Origin: Sporodiniella umbellata
Lineage: Eukaryota; Mucoromycota; Mucoromycetes; Mucorales; Rhizopodaceae
NCBI GenBank assembly: GCA_025677835.1
Contig: JAIXMR010000026.1
Location: forward strand, 170,531 to 234,530
DNA: 64,000 nucleotides
Reading direction: 5' to 3'
The notes below the pieces were generated by a model, which was not told the origin of the DNA, searched no databases, and worked only from the letters and a program-made list of their open reading frames with translations. Positions within the stretch are counted from its first letter, which is position 1. Each line of letters starts with the position of its first letter. The position numbers and the translations under genes are program-made. Shown here one piece after another: positions 34,865-44,910 of the stretch.

Positions 34865-37800
34865 AAGACATTGAGCTTTTTAATGAAACAAAAATATTGG
34901 CCGAAAAGACAATCGTATTGATATAAAAAATGCATATAAAAAAATAGCCCTGAGTTTACTACCTCGAAAAAAAAAAATATGAAGCCCCGATTTAATTGTA
35001 AACCTTTTAAGTCAACTATAAATAGTATTTTACAAAGTTTTTTCTTTACGAAAAAAAATAGGCTTATGGGTGATCACAAGCAGTTGGTGTTTACTCTGTC
35101 AGAAGCTAAACAAAAGTGCCAACTACACGAAATGTTTCAAAATTATGCTGCAAAGTCGTAGCTAAAGTATAAGCGATACTTTGAGAGACTATAGGCTTTA
35201 TTGTTTAAATTCTTGACTAATTAAACGCTATTTACCAACCTGCAAGGCAAGCAAAACCGTAGATATTTTCGATATTTCTAAAAAAAAAAAAGAAAAAAAA
35301 TACTTGATGAGAGCCCAAACACTGCAGAAGAAATATACTCTTAAAATCAGCCAACTCGGATAAATTCAAAAGGCCCAATCTAGGACCCACTAATTGTTTT
35401 CTTGAGCCATCGGGGTTACTATAGAGGTTTGAAACAAGACTAACAAATGGCCTAACGTACCTCACGCAAGAAAACTAACTTTTCCTAATTGCTCTGTGGT
35501 CATACGCAAGTAGCTTACAAACTGTTTTTTGTGAATTTGAAAGCTTCTTTTTTACTCAGTATATATTTATATATATGTTTGTAAATAATCTAACTTTGAA
35601 AGCTGGTGAGAAGTTGATTGTAGCTATACGATTTATAAAAAAATGTACACTTCAATCTTCATTTTCGGCAGCTTTATGCCCAGAAAAGAGTGTAACTTGG
35701 GCAGCATACGAAGGATGCTAATGCTTTTTTCTCTAAAAAGGTCGTCTTTTTTTCAATCAACTGAGCATTTTTACTCATACCATTTTTTATAGACTTTAGG
35801 TAGCAAAGAGAAAACAATAAACGGCACTTTTATGTGTAACGTTTAGCCTTATTTCTTTTTTTTTTTTTTTTTTTTTCGCAAAAAAGGAACTAGAAAAAAT
35901 CAAAAAGAGTTTTTCAATACAAGTGTGTTTTAATTTTAACGCGGCTTCAACAGAGCCGCAAAAAAAAAAAAAAAAAAAAAAAGAAAAAAGAAAAAAAAAA
36001 ATAGAAAAAAAAAGAATGTAATGTACTACCGCATAAAGTATTCTGTATTTTTTTCTTTACGTAATAAAGAATCTAATTGAGATCGGGTAGATTGAAAGAA
36101 AAAGATAAAATATTAGTATCTACAAATCAGAACTTACAGTACACATCCTATATAGAGTGGGTTGTACCAAAAATAACACTTTTTGCGGGATAACGGAGAC
36201 AGAATCGAAAAGGAAAAGGATTGGTTGTGAAGCTTTCATTTTTATTCATATATTGACTTCTTAAGTACGGATTCATTATAAAGTTACTTGAAAAACCAAG
36301 AATTGTACATAAAAATGACCATTTGACTTTATTTCTGTGTTTGTACTTCGTTGTAAAAAAAGCCTATTACAAGTATGCAGAAATTTAGATTTTTATAGTG
36401 GAAAGAGAAACCCCTGTAAGGTACTACTCGACTAACGGTTTTAGATGTTAATCGGGACTAAAAGCGAGCAGCAATTTGTCGTTCTTTCATTATTTTTCTT
36501 TGTTTTTTTTTAAAAGCAAACCGCGGACTTGTAGTGTACTGACAATTGTGTAGTCAAGCCAAATGTATTGTTTCTGTATTACCTGTTACTGGTGTAAGTT
36601 GCAATATTGCTCCGAACGATTTTTTTTTAGTACAAATTCAACTAAAATGGTCGTTTGTAATAATAATAATAAAAACTCCAAAGATGTGGTATTTGAAACC
36701 CTTTTCGGATCAAGAAATGTTTTTTTTGTATGAACGCTTTTTTTTTGCAAAAATCAATTGAGCTTAAACAGTCTACATTGTGAATGTAAAACCTATTGTG
36801 TAGGTCTAAAACCTCCCGAAACATTCATTGTAACAAAAAAAAAGTCTTTTTTTTCACAGCAGACTTTTTTTTCCTAATCACTTCCGATAGTGTGTAGCTG
36901 TAGTACATTGAACTAATACAGTTAAAAGCAAAGATTAGGAGAACGAAGATCAGATAAGAGGGCCCTTTTTATTAAACTCCGTACCATGCACATTCCCCAC
37001 GTTGAGATACTACAGTGTCATTCAAGCAAAACAAACTTCACATGTGTACCACAGCAAGCCTAAAACATACGATTGTATAATAAAAAAAATTGTATTGGCG
37101 TCTAAACAATATTTTGTATTTTACGTTAACTTTCCTTTTTACAGAATTTAGCTACCAAAAAAAAAAAAAAAAAGTATTACCGAGACCAAGGAGATATTTC
37201 TGTTACTCGTGGGAGACTTTTAATGTCAAACGAATCAAAGGGTTCAAAAAAAATGTTTTAGACATATATTCTTTAGTGTGTACACCTTTCAACTTGTCAC
37301 CATATTTAAACTATTGACTATCTTTTTGACAATGATCGTACAATTTCCTAGCAGAACATCTGAGAGGTCACTCTACTAAGGGTACTTTAGGAAACAATTA
37401 CTTTAGTTTTGTTACCGAGGCAGGGCAGGTGACACCTACCTCTTATATCTAATTCCGATAAGAAAAGATCTTTTTTTATCAGATGTAAGATCAATGGAGC
37501 CCTAATGTTTTTTCAAGGCCAGGGTACCTTGCAAAACCATCTATACCCATCTCAAGTTATATCTTTACACAACATTCAGATTTTAAGAACAGTGCCCTTT
37601 TTTTTGTACTCACATTGTTTTGTTTTTTTTACTTTATACTTACTGTTAAAGAATGATATTCTTTTTTATCTGATCATATTTTTTAATCTCAGTGAATACG
37701 CTTACCATTCAAGTATTGGTGAAGGGCTTTTTTTTTCCCTTTAATCTTGTAGCCTAAATCGTAAAGTAGTTACATTAGAAGCTCTCAATTAGAAACGCTT

Positions 37801-38753
37801 AAAACTTGTAATACCTGTGTTTGTTTAAGCTAAAGTGTCATGATATTTTTTGCAATAAAAAATTCTCGAGCCACTTTTCAACCTATTCAAGTCACGAGTC
37901 ACTAAAAATGCTTATGTATAGTAATTTTACAAATAAGGAACATTTTTTAAAAACCTTAGCTGATCTTCAAATAGAGACACGGGATGCCTTTCAGCCAATT
38001 AAATATCGTTTTTGTATCGATGAGAATCTCAGTGTTTTGCTACAATTAGAAGAAAAGGTAGTTTCTTGTTATAATGTAAAACTAATATCATTATTGTTTT
38101 TTTTTGCTGATTTTCCAATTGATAATATTGTTCGTTTTTTTTTTCTTGAATGCCACCGTTTTTTGTCAGGCTACTTTATGAAATGAAACGTTACAACGTT
38201 ACACTATTTCGTACAACTAGAGATGTGATCAGTTGCTGCCACTGTGTTGATCAACGTTAGACACGTATTTTTTTGTTTTTTTTTGTTTCTAAGTTGAATT
38301 GATCTGCTAACAAAAAAAAATAAGGTAGTCTTTCACATACAATGAAAACTACAATTTAATTCATCAGGTTTTTTTTTATTAATATGCTGGACTTAGAAGT
38401 ATTTTGTTAAAACAATCTCTGTCATTGAACTACAAAGGCCGATAATCTATACTAACGAGTCGTGTAACAAACAGCGGATCAACCCATCTTTAAAGACCTT
38501 TTTTTGGGATATTATTCTAAGTAAATAACTGTTTTGATACACAGGTAGATTCTCAGAATTTAAAATAAAATTTTTTAGTTGTGTTCATTAAACGCAGTTT
38601 ATTGATTATTAGATACATAGAATTGAGGTTTTAAGATTTGAGAAAAAAAATAAAAAAAATCGCTGTGCAATATAAGCAAAAGACAAAAATATTTGATATT
38701 AGGGGTAGAGAAAAAAAGGTAGATCTAGATAAGTTTTACGGGGGTAAAGTGGT

Positions 38754-39860
38754 TTAAACTTTAATTCCAACGTGGTCGACGGTTTCTTTGGGATGTTCAT
38801 GAGACTCTTCATCAAGCTCTTTGTTGTCAACAATGAACTCGCCGTCCTGACCAACATATTGTCTAGCATTTTCTAATGCCTCTTCTCCATCGTCCCATTC
38901 ACCAGCTTCAGCTTGTCTGATGGCAGCACGCTTTTCCTTGAAGTAGCTAAATACGAGGTAGCCACAAACGAAGAGCCAGTAAAGGCAGTAACTGATAATA
39001 GAACCATATGTAGCAGTGTTATTCCAACCAAGAATGGCGTTGAAGATTTGCCAGCCACCACTGGTATCGTTTTTGGCTTCTGGGTCTCCCCAAGATACAT
39101 GCCAGACAGAAGTAGATACTCTGTAACCAATGACACCATCAGGTTCGCCACCAATAACAGTATTCCAAGCATTTTGTTCAAGGAAGCCAACACCTTTAGC
39201 CATCAAACCAGCGGCTACAAGATAAAGAATAACAGTGGAGAAAACAAAGAACCAACGAAGATGAATAAGTTTACCGCCACGGTAAATGAGTACACCAACC
39301 AAACAACCGCAAATAATACCCATGATGGCAGCAATAGGGATTGATTTGGCTGTGATACCCAACGAGACACCACCAACAAACACGACAGCTTCAAGACCTT
39401 CTCTGAGAACGGTGATAAAGGGCAAAATAAAGAAAGCATACTTTTGCATTTTTTCTTTGAAGCTGGACTTTTCTTTGTTAGACTTTTGCATAGCCTTGGC
39501 TAGCTTGACTTTCCATTTTTCTTGCATACGTTCAGTTTTAAGCATAGCAAGACCCATTACAGTGATCATGATTACAGCAACCAGCGAGAAAACGCCTTCC
39601 CAAATATCTTCAGAGTTACCCCAAAGATCGTTGAGAACAGTATAGTAAACGGCAATAAAAGCAGCACCGATACATAAACAAATAAACAGACCAGCTGCAC
39701 CACCAAACCAGACTTGGTTTCTAAGACGCTTGTATACAGGGGATTCTTCATTGAACATTCTCTTTAAGAATGACAATAAGACAGACAAAATGATGGCTGC
39801 CTCGGTTGTTTCACGAAACAGAATAAAAAAGATCGGTACGTTAAAGAGATCTTGAGACAT
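38754..39860 (-). CDS. FTR1: High-affinity iron permease FTR1
   Basis: Ftr1 is the plasma-membrane permease that takes up Fe(III) produced by its partner ferroxidase Fet3. This uninterrupted gene codes for 368 residues. Two REXXE iron-binding motifs are present: RETTE at residues 16-20 in the first helix and REGLE at residues 153-157. Seven hydrophobic segments are seen, and the cytosolic C-terminal tail is acidic (EAGEWDDGEEALE). The protein follows the long-conserved pattern of Mucorales Ftr1. Its gene is head to head with FET3 over a 439-base shared promoter with three iron-GATA consensus sites, so both should be induced by iron starvation and repressed by iron. No truncation or missing motif is seen. 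Confidence 0.96.
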   Translation of the reverse strand: MSQDLFNVPIFFILFRETTEAAIILSVLLSFLKRMFNEESPVYKRLRNQVWFGGAAGLFICLCIGAAFIAVYYTVLNDLWGNSEDIWEGVFSLVAVIMITVMGLAMLKTERMQEKWKVKLAKAMQKSNKEKSSFKEKMQKYAFFILPFITVLREGLEAVVFVGGVSLGITAKSIPIAAIMGIICGCLVGVLIYRGGKLIHLRWFFVFSTVILYLVAAGLMAKGVGFLEQNAWNTVIGGEPDGVIGYRVSTSVWHVSWGDPEAKNDTSGGWQIFNAILGWNNTATYGSIISYCLYWLFVCGYLVFSYFKEKRAAIRQAEAGEWDDGEEALENARQYVGQDGEFIVDNKELDEESHEHPKETVDHVGIKV

Positions 39861-39942
39861 TGTTTTTAGTTCTCCTTGTGAAAGGTGGAAAAAAAATATT
39901 TCTGTAAGATAAAAAAAAAAAAAAGGAAGAAGGAAAGAAAAG

Positions 39943-39951
39943 ATCAGATAT
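39943..39951 (+). promoter_or_regulatory. Near-consensus iron-GATA site
   Basis: ATCAGATAT differs from ATCWGATAA only at the final base. It lies 83 bases upstream of the FTR1 start, closest of the set to that gene. Confidence 0.4.
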
Positions 39952-40030
39952 CAAAATGTCGACTTTTTAATAACAAAAAAAATCGGTGGCTCTTCTCATC
40001 CTTTAGGAACTTTAAAATTTTTTCAAAAAG

Positions 40031-40039
40031 TTATCAGAT
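40031..40039 (-). promoter_or_regulatory. Iron-GATA consensus site (ATCTGATAA)
   Basis: The plus strand reads TTATCAGAT, whose reverse complement ATCTGATAA matches the ATCWGATAA element bound by fungal iron-responsive GATA repressors exactly. It is near the middle of the shared FTR1-FET3 promoter. Confidence 0.65.
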
Positions 40040-40118
40040 GTAGAAGATCGTTGTACAACGTACTCCCGCGTATCCCCGAGCCAAAATTGTACGACGTTCG
40101 TGTGTTTAGTAAAAGTTT

Positions 40119-40127
40119 TTATCTGAT
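40119..40127 (-). promoter_or_regulatory. Iron-GATA consensus site (ATCAGATAA)
   Basis: The plus strand reads TTATCTGAT; the reverse complement ATCAGATAA is an exact consensus match. It lies 88 bases from the site at 40031. Confidence 0.65.
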
Positions 40128-40167
40128 GAACACAAATTGATCTATCTCCGAAGATTACACAATGAAA

Positions 40168-40176
40168 ATCTGATAA
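40168..40176 (+). promoter_or_regulatory. Iron-GATA consensus site (ATCTGATAA)
   Basis: ATCTGATAA on the plus strand is an exact match, 131 bases upstream of the FET3 start and about 50 bases before its TATA element. Confidence 0.65.
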
Positions 40177-40224
40177 AATATTCTATTTCAGCTATAGGAC
40201 CTTCATTTGTACAAAAGTTTTTTT

Positions 40225-40233
40225 TATATATAA
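40225..40233 (+). promoter_or_regulatory. TATA element of FET3
   Basis: TATATATAA lies 67 bases upstream of the FET3 start codon, after a T-rich run and before a CT-rich leader. Confidence 0.5.
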
Positions 40234-40299
40234 CCAAAGGTTAATTCATTCAATCTTTTTTCTCTTTTCTTTTTCATTTTTTTTTTCAATATCAAAAAA

Positions 40300-42337
40300 A
40301 TGCGTCTTCTGACTACTTGTCTTTTGGCAGCAGCTACTGCTACTTTTACTGAGGCTGCTCGAGTTGTTGTTGATTGGAACATCACATACACCACTGCCAA
40401 CCCTGATGGTCTTTTTGAACGTAAAGTCGTTGGTGTAAATGGTGTTTGGCCGTAAGTGATATATTGCTATATCAAATAGCCTTAGGCTTATTTAATTTTT
40501 AGTGTTCCTCCTATCGAAGCCAAACTCAATGATACACTTGTCTTGAACGTCAAAAATCATTTGGATACATTCACAGCTATCCATGCTCACGGTATGTTCC
40601 AAAACAATACAGGCTGGATGGATGGTCCTGTAGGTGTTACTCAATGGTACGAACTGAACAAAAAAGTAAATTTCCATACAAACACATTGCTCATATCTCC
40701 TTTTTAGTCCTATCGCTCCTGGAGAAAATCTGACTTATGAATTCACCCTCACCCAACATGGAAGTTACTGGTTACACTCCCACTATATGGTACCCAGAAA
40801 AACTCTTCTCATTGTGTTTCCTGTAACACTAACTTCAAAAAAAAATAGGGCCAATATATGGACGGTCTTCGTACCCCCTTCATTATTCATAACATAAACG
40901 AGACTTACCACTATGATGAGGATATTACTGTTCCTATCGAAGGTAACACATCTATACACATACAAGCTTTCTTTTACTTATGATTATTGCCGTTTTAGAT
41001 TGGTACCATGAGCAAAGCGAAACAAACCTTGGTGTTTTCTTGAACGAAAACAACCCTACTGGCGCCGAACCAGTGCCTCGTAAGTTTGCGCTTTTAGTTA
41101 TACCAAAAAGCCATGAAGCTAACTTTTTTCTTTAGAATCTGGCTTTTTGTTCCACAATGTCAACAGTAGTCTGAACTTTACTCCTGGTAAGACCTACCGT
41201 CTTCGTTTGATCAATATCTCTGGTTTCTCTATGTTCTACTTTAGTATCGATGGTCATACCATGGATATCATTGAAGTTGACGGTGTTGAAACTCAACGTA
41301 AGACTGTTCAAAGCGTCTACTTGACCGCTGCTCAACGTATCTCTGTCCTTGTCACTGCGAAGAACACTACTGACTCCAACTACTATATGCATGCTGACAT
41401 GAACCCTGATATGTTTGATGTCATTCCTGATGACCTCAAACTCAACCTTACGACTCCTATCTATTACAACAAGAATATATCCACATTTGCTGCCAGCGAG
41501 GATGTTGGTCCTGGAAGCGATTTTGACGATATGGCTCTTGTTCCTGTTGAAATTGAAAAGGCTGTAAACTATGACCACCAAGTCAACTTGACCTTTAACT
41601 TTGAAGTAACGACTGACGGTTTCAACCGTGGTATGTTCAACGAAGTGCCTTATTTGTCTCCCAAAACACCTACTCTCAACACGTTGCTCACTCAAGGCAA
41701 TCACTCTCTGTCCGAAGCCGTCTATGGCCCTCAATCCCAAGTTTATGTTTTGAAGCATTTGGATATGGTTGAAATTGTTATCAACAATCTTGATTCTGGC
41801 TCTCATCCCTTCCATCTTCACGGCCACGTTTTCCAAATGGTCGGCCGTGGTGAAGGTGTTTATAGCGGAAATACTAGCGAAGCTACTTGGTTTTTGGATA
41901 ACCCCTCTCGTCGCGATACCATCTCAGTGCCTGCCGAGTCTTTTGTAGTCATTCGTTTTAGAGCTGACAACCCTGGCGCTTGGTTTTTCCATTGCCACAT
42001 TGAATGGCATTTGGAGTCTGGTCTTGCTGCTACATTTATTGAAGCCCCCGATGTTGCACAACAACGTATGACTCTTCCTCAAGCTTTCAAGGATACATGT
42101 ACTACCGCTAATATGAACTGGAATGGTAATGCTGCTGGTAAGCAAGGTCTTGATCTTGATGGTGTCCCCAACGGTATCTACTTGATCTATGATGGTTTCA
42201 CTGCCAGAGGTAAGGGTGCTATGGCTGGCTGTATCATCGCTGCTCTGATCGGTATGGGATCCATCATTGCCTACTCTCGCTTGGACCCCTTCAAGGAGGC
42301 ACGTGCTATCGCTGCTACCAAGAAAGGCGCTCAATAA
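40300..42337 (+). CDS. FET3: Multicopper ferroxidase FET3
   Basis: Fet3 oxidises Fe(II) to Fe(III) at the cell surface and hands it to Ftr1. Six exons, 40300-40451, 40503-40646, 40708-40789, 40849-40942, 40999-41079 and 41136-42337, code for 584 residues. An N-terminal signal peptide ([19 protein letters not shown]) leads into three cupredoxin domains. Copper ligands are seen as HAHG and HSHY in domain 1, and HPFHLHGH plus HCHIEWH in domain 3. The PTGAEP segment near residue 178 carries the glutamate equivalent to yeast Glu185, which marks iron oxidation rather than laccase activity. A C-terminal membrane helix ([16 protein letters not shown]) anchors it, followed by a short basic tail. Several N-glycosylation sequons occur. 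It is divergent to FTR1, as in many fungi. Laccase is the alternative family but is excluded by the context, the anchor and the Glu motif. Confidence 0.95.
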
Positions 42338-43299
42338 TTTTGTTTCATATAGCCTTTTTTTTCTTTAGAACTTATTCTTTTCTTTTTTTATTTTGTAACT
42401 TGCTTTACATGTAATATTACTTTTTTTTTATCCCCAATTTCCCCCTCCCTTTTTTTTTCTCTTGACTAATACATAAAATTTATTAATATCTCAAATATAT
42501 GAAAATGGCTTGCCTTTTTTTTTTTTTTTTTTTCTAAAACACCTGTATAAGCCCATGAATAGATATATGGGATTTTTGACTGAGTCTAGTTGCTGTGTTC
42601 CTTCCCGCAAAAATAAAGAGGAAAAGGGGTTGTTGAACAGCATACCTTAGTACTTGTATAATACAATGTACAACTAAAGGCTGGCTTTTTTTTAAATATA
42701 TAACACAAAACAAATCAACAAAAAGGCGCTAAACTCAAAAAAGCAAGAAAAAAGACCCTGAACGAGCTGAATTTGTAGTGTGATTAGGCTCACCAAATGA
42801 TTTGTTACGAGGTAAATCTTGTATAGGATGCCTAAGCCTTGTGCTAAAAAGTTAGCATAGAAAATCCAGATAGCACTCTAAGTTCGTATGCATTTGTTTA
42901 AGAGATGGGGTATATTCCTTTTTAAAGTTTTAGCTGCTGACGTTTAAAAAAAAAACCAGGAAAAGGGAAAAAACAGAAGATAGCTTGATGACCTAACCTA
43001 AGAAAAAAAAAAACAAAGAAAAAAAACCGGCTTTCGCCGACATATGCAAGTATCCTATATATCCTGCTATGCATATTTTGAAGTGTAGATGCACATGGCA
43101 AGTATGAAAATGCAAACATCAGCAAAGAAAAAAGGGTTCACTGGGTCCTGTTTCCAGCCCCGGTCTAAAACATTACATAAAAACGTAAACCAATGAAATA
43201 AGGGTCCCAGCTTTTTCACAGGGTCTCATCAAGGGTAAATTTAATTATTTCCCGATTTCCCTTTCTTCCCATTTTCTTTTCGATAAATAATAATAATAA
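42338..43299. other. Intergenic region between FET3 and hexokinase gene
   Basis: This holds the FET3 3' flank, with T-rich runs around 42350-42480 and near 42516-42533, and the hexokinase promoter. A TAATAATAA run directly precedes the hexokinase ATG. No further coding signal is seen. Confidence 0.5.
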
Positions 43300-44768
43300 A
43301 TGACAAAAGATATTTTCAACATCGTCGAAAAAAACTTTTTGCTTTCCAAGCAACAGCTTGAGCCTATTGTAAATGGTTTCAACGAAGAATACCAAACTGG
43401 GCTGAAGACACCCTCAAAGGGTTTAGCCACCATGATTCCCTCATTTGTGACCAAGATGCCCAAAGGCCATGAAACAGGAACCTTTCTCTCCTTAGATATG
43501 GGTGGTACCAACTTGCGTATAGCAGCTGTAGAACTCAAAGGAGCTGGTAAAACCTCAGTTCGTGAACTCAAGCGTTGTCCTTCTGTCGAGCTAAAGACAG
43601 GTGAAGGTCATCTCTTTTTTGATTGGATTGCAGATGCCGTAAAAGAGCTCATCACAGTTGAGGCTAAGCATCTCTTTACACAATCTCAAGTTGAAGGCGA
43701 AGAAACTCTATCCTTGGGTGTCTGTTGGAGTTTTCCTGTTGAGTAAGTAGTGTTTACCATAAAAAGCTTTTAGATTTCTTACCTTTTTAATAGTCAGACT
43801 GCTGTTGATCGTGGTACTATTCTTAGAATGGGTAAGGGCTTCACACTCAAGAATACCGATGGCAGGGACCTTGCTGACATGTTCCATGAGGCTTTCCAAA
43901 GAAAGGTACAAAAAGGAAGTCTAACAACACTCCACTAACATGACAACAGGCACTTAATATCAAAGTGACTGCTATATTGAATGATACCGTTGGAACTTTG
44001 GTTTCTCATGCTTATACCAACCCCATGTGCCGTATCGGTCTTATTTTTGCCACTGGTATTAACGCTGCTTACCCTGAAAAAGTCCCTGCTATTACTAAGC
44101 TTAGTGAGGAAGTTCAAAACAAATATGCTTCTGGTACAGAAATGCTGATCAACACAGAAATCGATATCTTTGGTTCTGAGGCCTATTTGCCATTGACCAA
44201 GTACGACCTTGCTTTGGATCTTTCACACAACCAACCCAAATTTCAACTCTATGAAAAGATGCTTTCGGGCGCCTATATGGGTGAGTTGACCCGACTCATT
44301 GCCTTGGACTTTATTGAAGCAGGTGCTTTGTTTGGTGGAGAGATGCCAAAGGGATTTGACCAACCTTGGTCTTTCCCGACCAAACACATGAGCGCTCTGG
44401 AAAGCGACACAACCGCCGAAAAAGAAATAAGTTTCCAAGTGCTAAGCGAATATCCTACAGCAAGTAAACATACTATGGAAGACATTACTACCCTTACTCG
44501 TATTTGCTACAACGTTGCTGCACGCTCTGCTTCTTTGGCTGCTGTAGCCATTATTTCCTTAGTACAACAACAGAAATTATTAGACCAAGATCAAATAGTT
44601 GTAGGTATCAATGGATCCACCTTTGAATTCTATCCTCGCATGGATCAGTTAATGAGACAAGCTCTTAATGAATGGTATGGAGAAGAAACCGCCAACAAGA
44701 TTGTACTGGAAATCGCTTCTGAAGGAGGAAGCATTGGTGGCGCCTTGATTGCTATGTTGTGCAAGTAA
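43300..44768 (+). CDS. Hexokinase-family sugar kinase, divergent
   Basis: Hexokinases phosphorylate glucose and related sugars with ATP at the entry of glycolysis. Three exons, 43300-43742, 43794-43905 and 43950-44768, give 457 residues, the usual fungal length. Phosphate-1 loop LDMGGTNLRI, the sugar-binding SFPVDQT block with KGF, the catalytic Asp in ILNDTVGTL (about residue 197) and EKMLSGAYMGEL are all present. Other usually invariant spots are changed: the GTGTN loop reads ATGIN, and the NTEWGAFGD block reads NTEIDIFGS, although the sugar-contacting Asn and Glu remain. So catalysis is possible but kinetics or substrate (glucose, fructose, N-acetylglucosamine) may differ, or the protein may have a sensing role. 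The end is convergent with the WDR44-like gene, 142 bases away. The family call is firm, the substrate unknown. Confidence 0.88.
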
Positions 44769-44910
44769 TTAATGGTTTAGCTGCTTACGATCTTATTCTC
44801 TATCTTGTAAAACGAACAGTCCCCCTCTTTTTTTTTAAAAAAAAATATCAAATAAAACATATAAAGTAACAAGACAAACATACACAAAAATAAAAGAGCA
44901 GTCTACTTTA

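Larger units (their letters stand above)
32502..38753. other. 6.2 kb AT-rich stretch with no convincing gene
   Basis: This is the longest gene-free stretch of the window, between the ADP/ATP carrier and FTR1. ORFs are short and mostly chance. Two have plausible residue mixes: 32969-33190, with a basic, mitochondrial-presequence-like start but no ATG at its head, and 37821-38186, 121 codons with NLSVLLQLEEK. Neither could be joined to a longer spliced gene. A T22 run sits near 35857-35877 and an A22 run near 35961-35982, next to a small GC hairpin. No transposase or reverse-transcriptase motif was recognised. It may be a region of decayed genes, unrecognised non-coding RNA, or plain spacer. 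Confidence 0.45.
39861..40299. promoter_or_regulatory. Shared bidirectional promoter of FTR1 and FET3
   Basis: The 439 bases between the two start codons hold three exact matches to the fungal iron-GATA consensus ATCWGATAA and one near match, plus a TATA element on the FET3 side. The arrangement predicts co-regulation of permease and ferroxidase by an SreA/Urbs1/Sre1-type repressor. The regulator gene is not in this window. Confidence 0.75.

Noticed and set aside
39906..39912. AGATAAA near FTR1 as a further iron-GATA site
   Set aside because: It matches only the general GATA core and lacks the ATCW part that defines iron-repressor sites.
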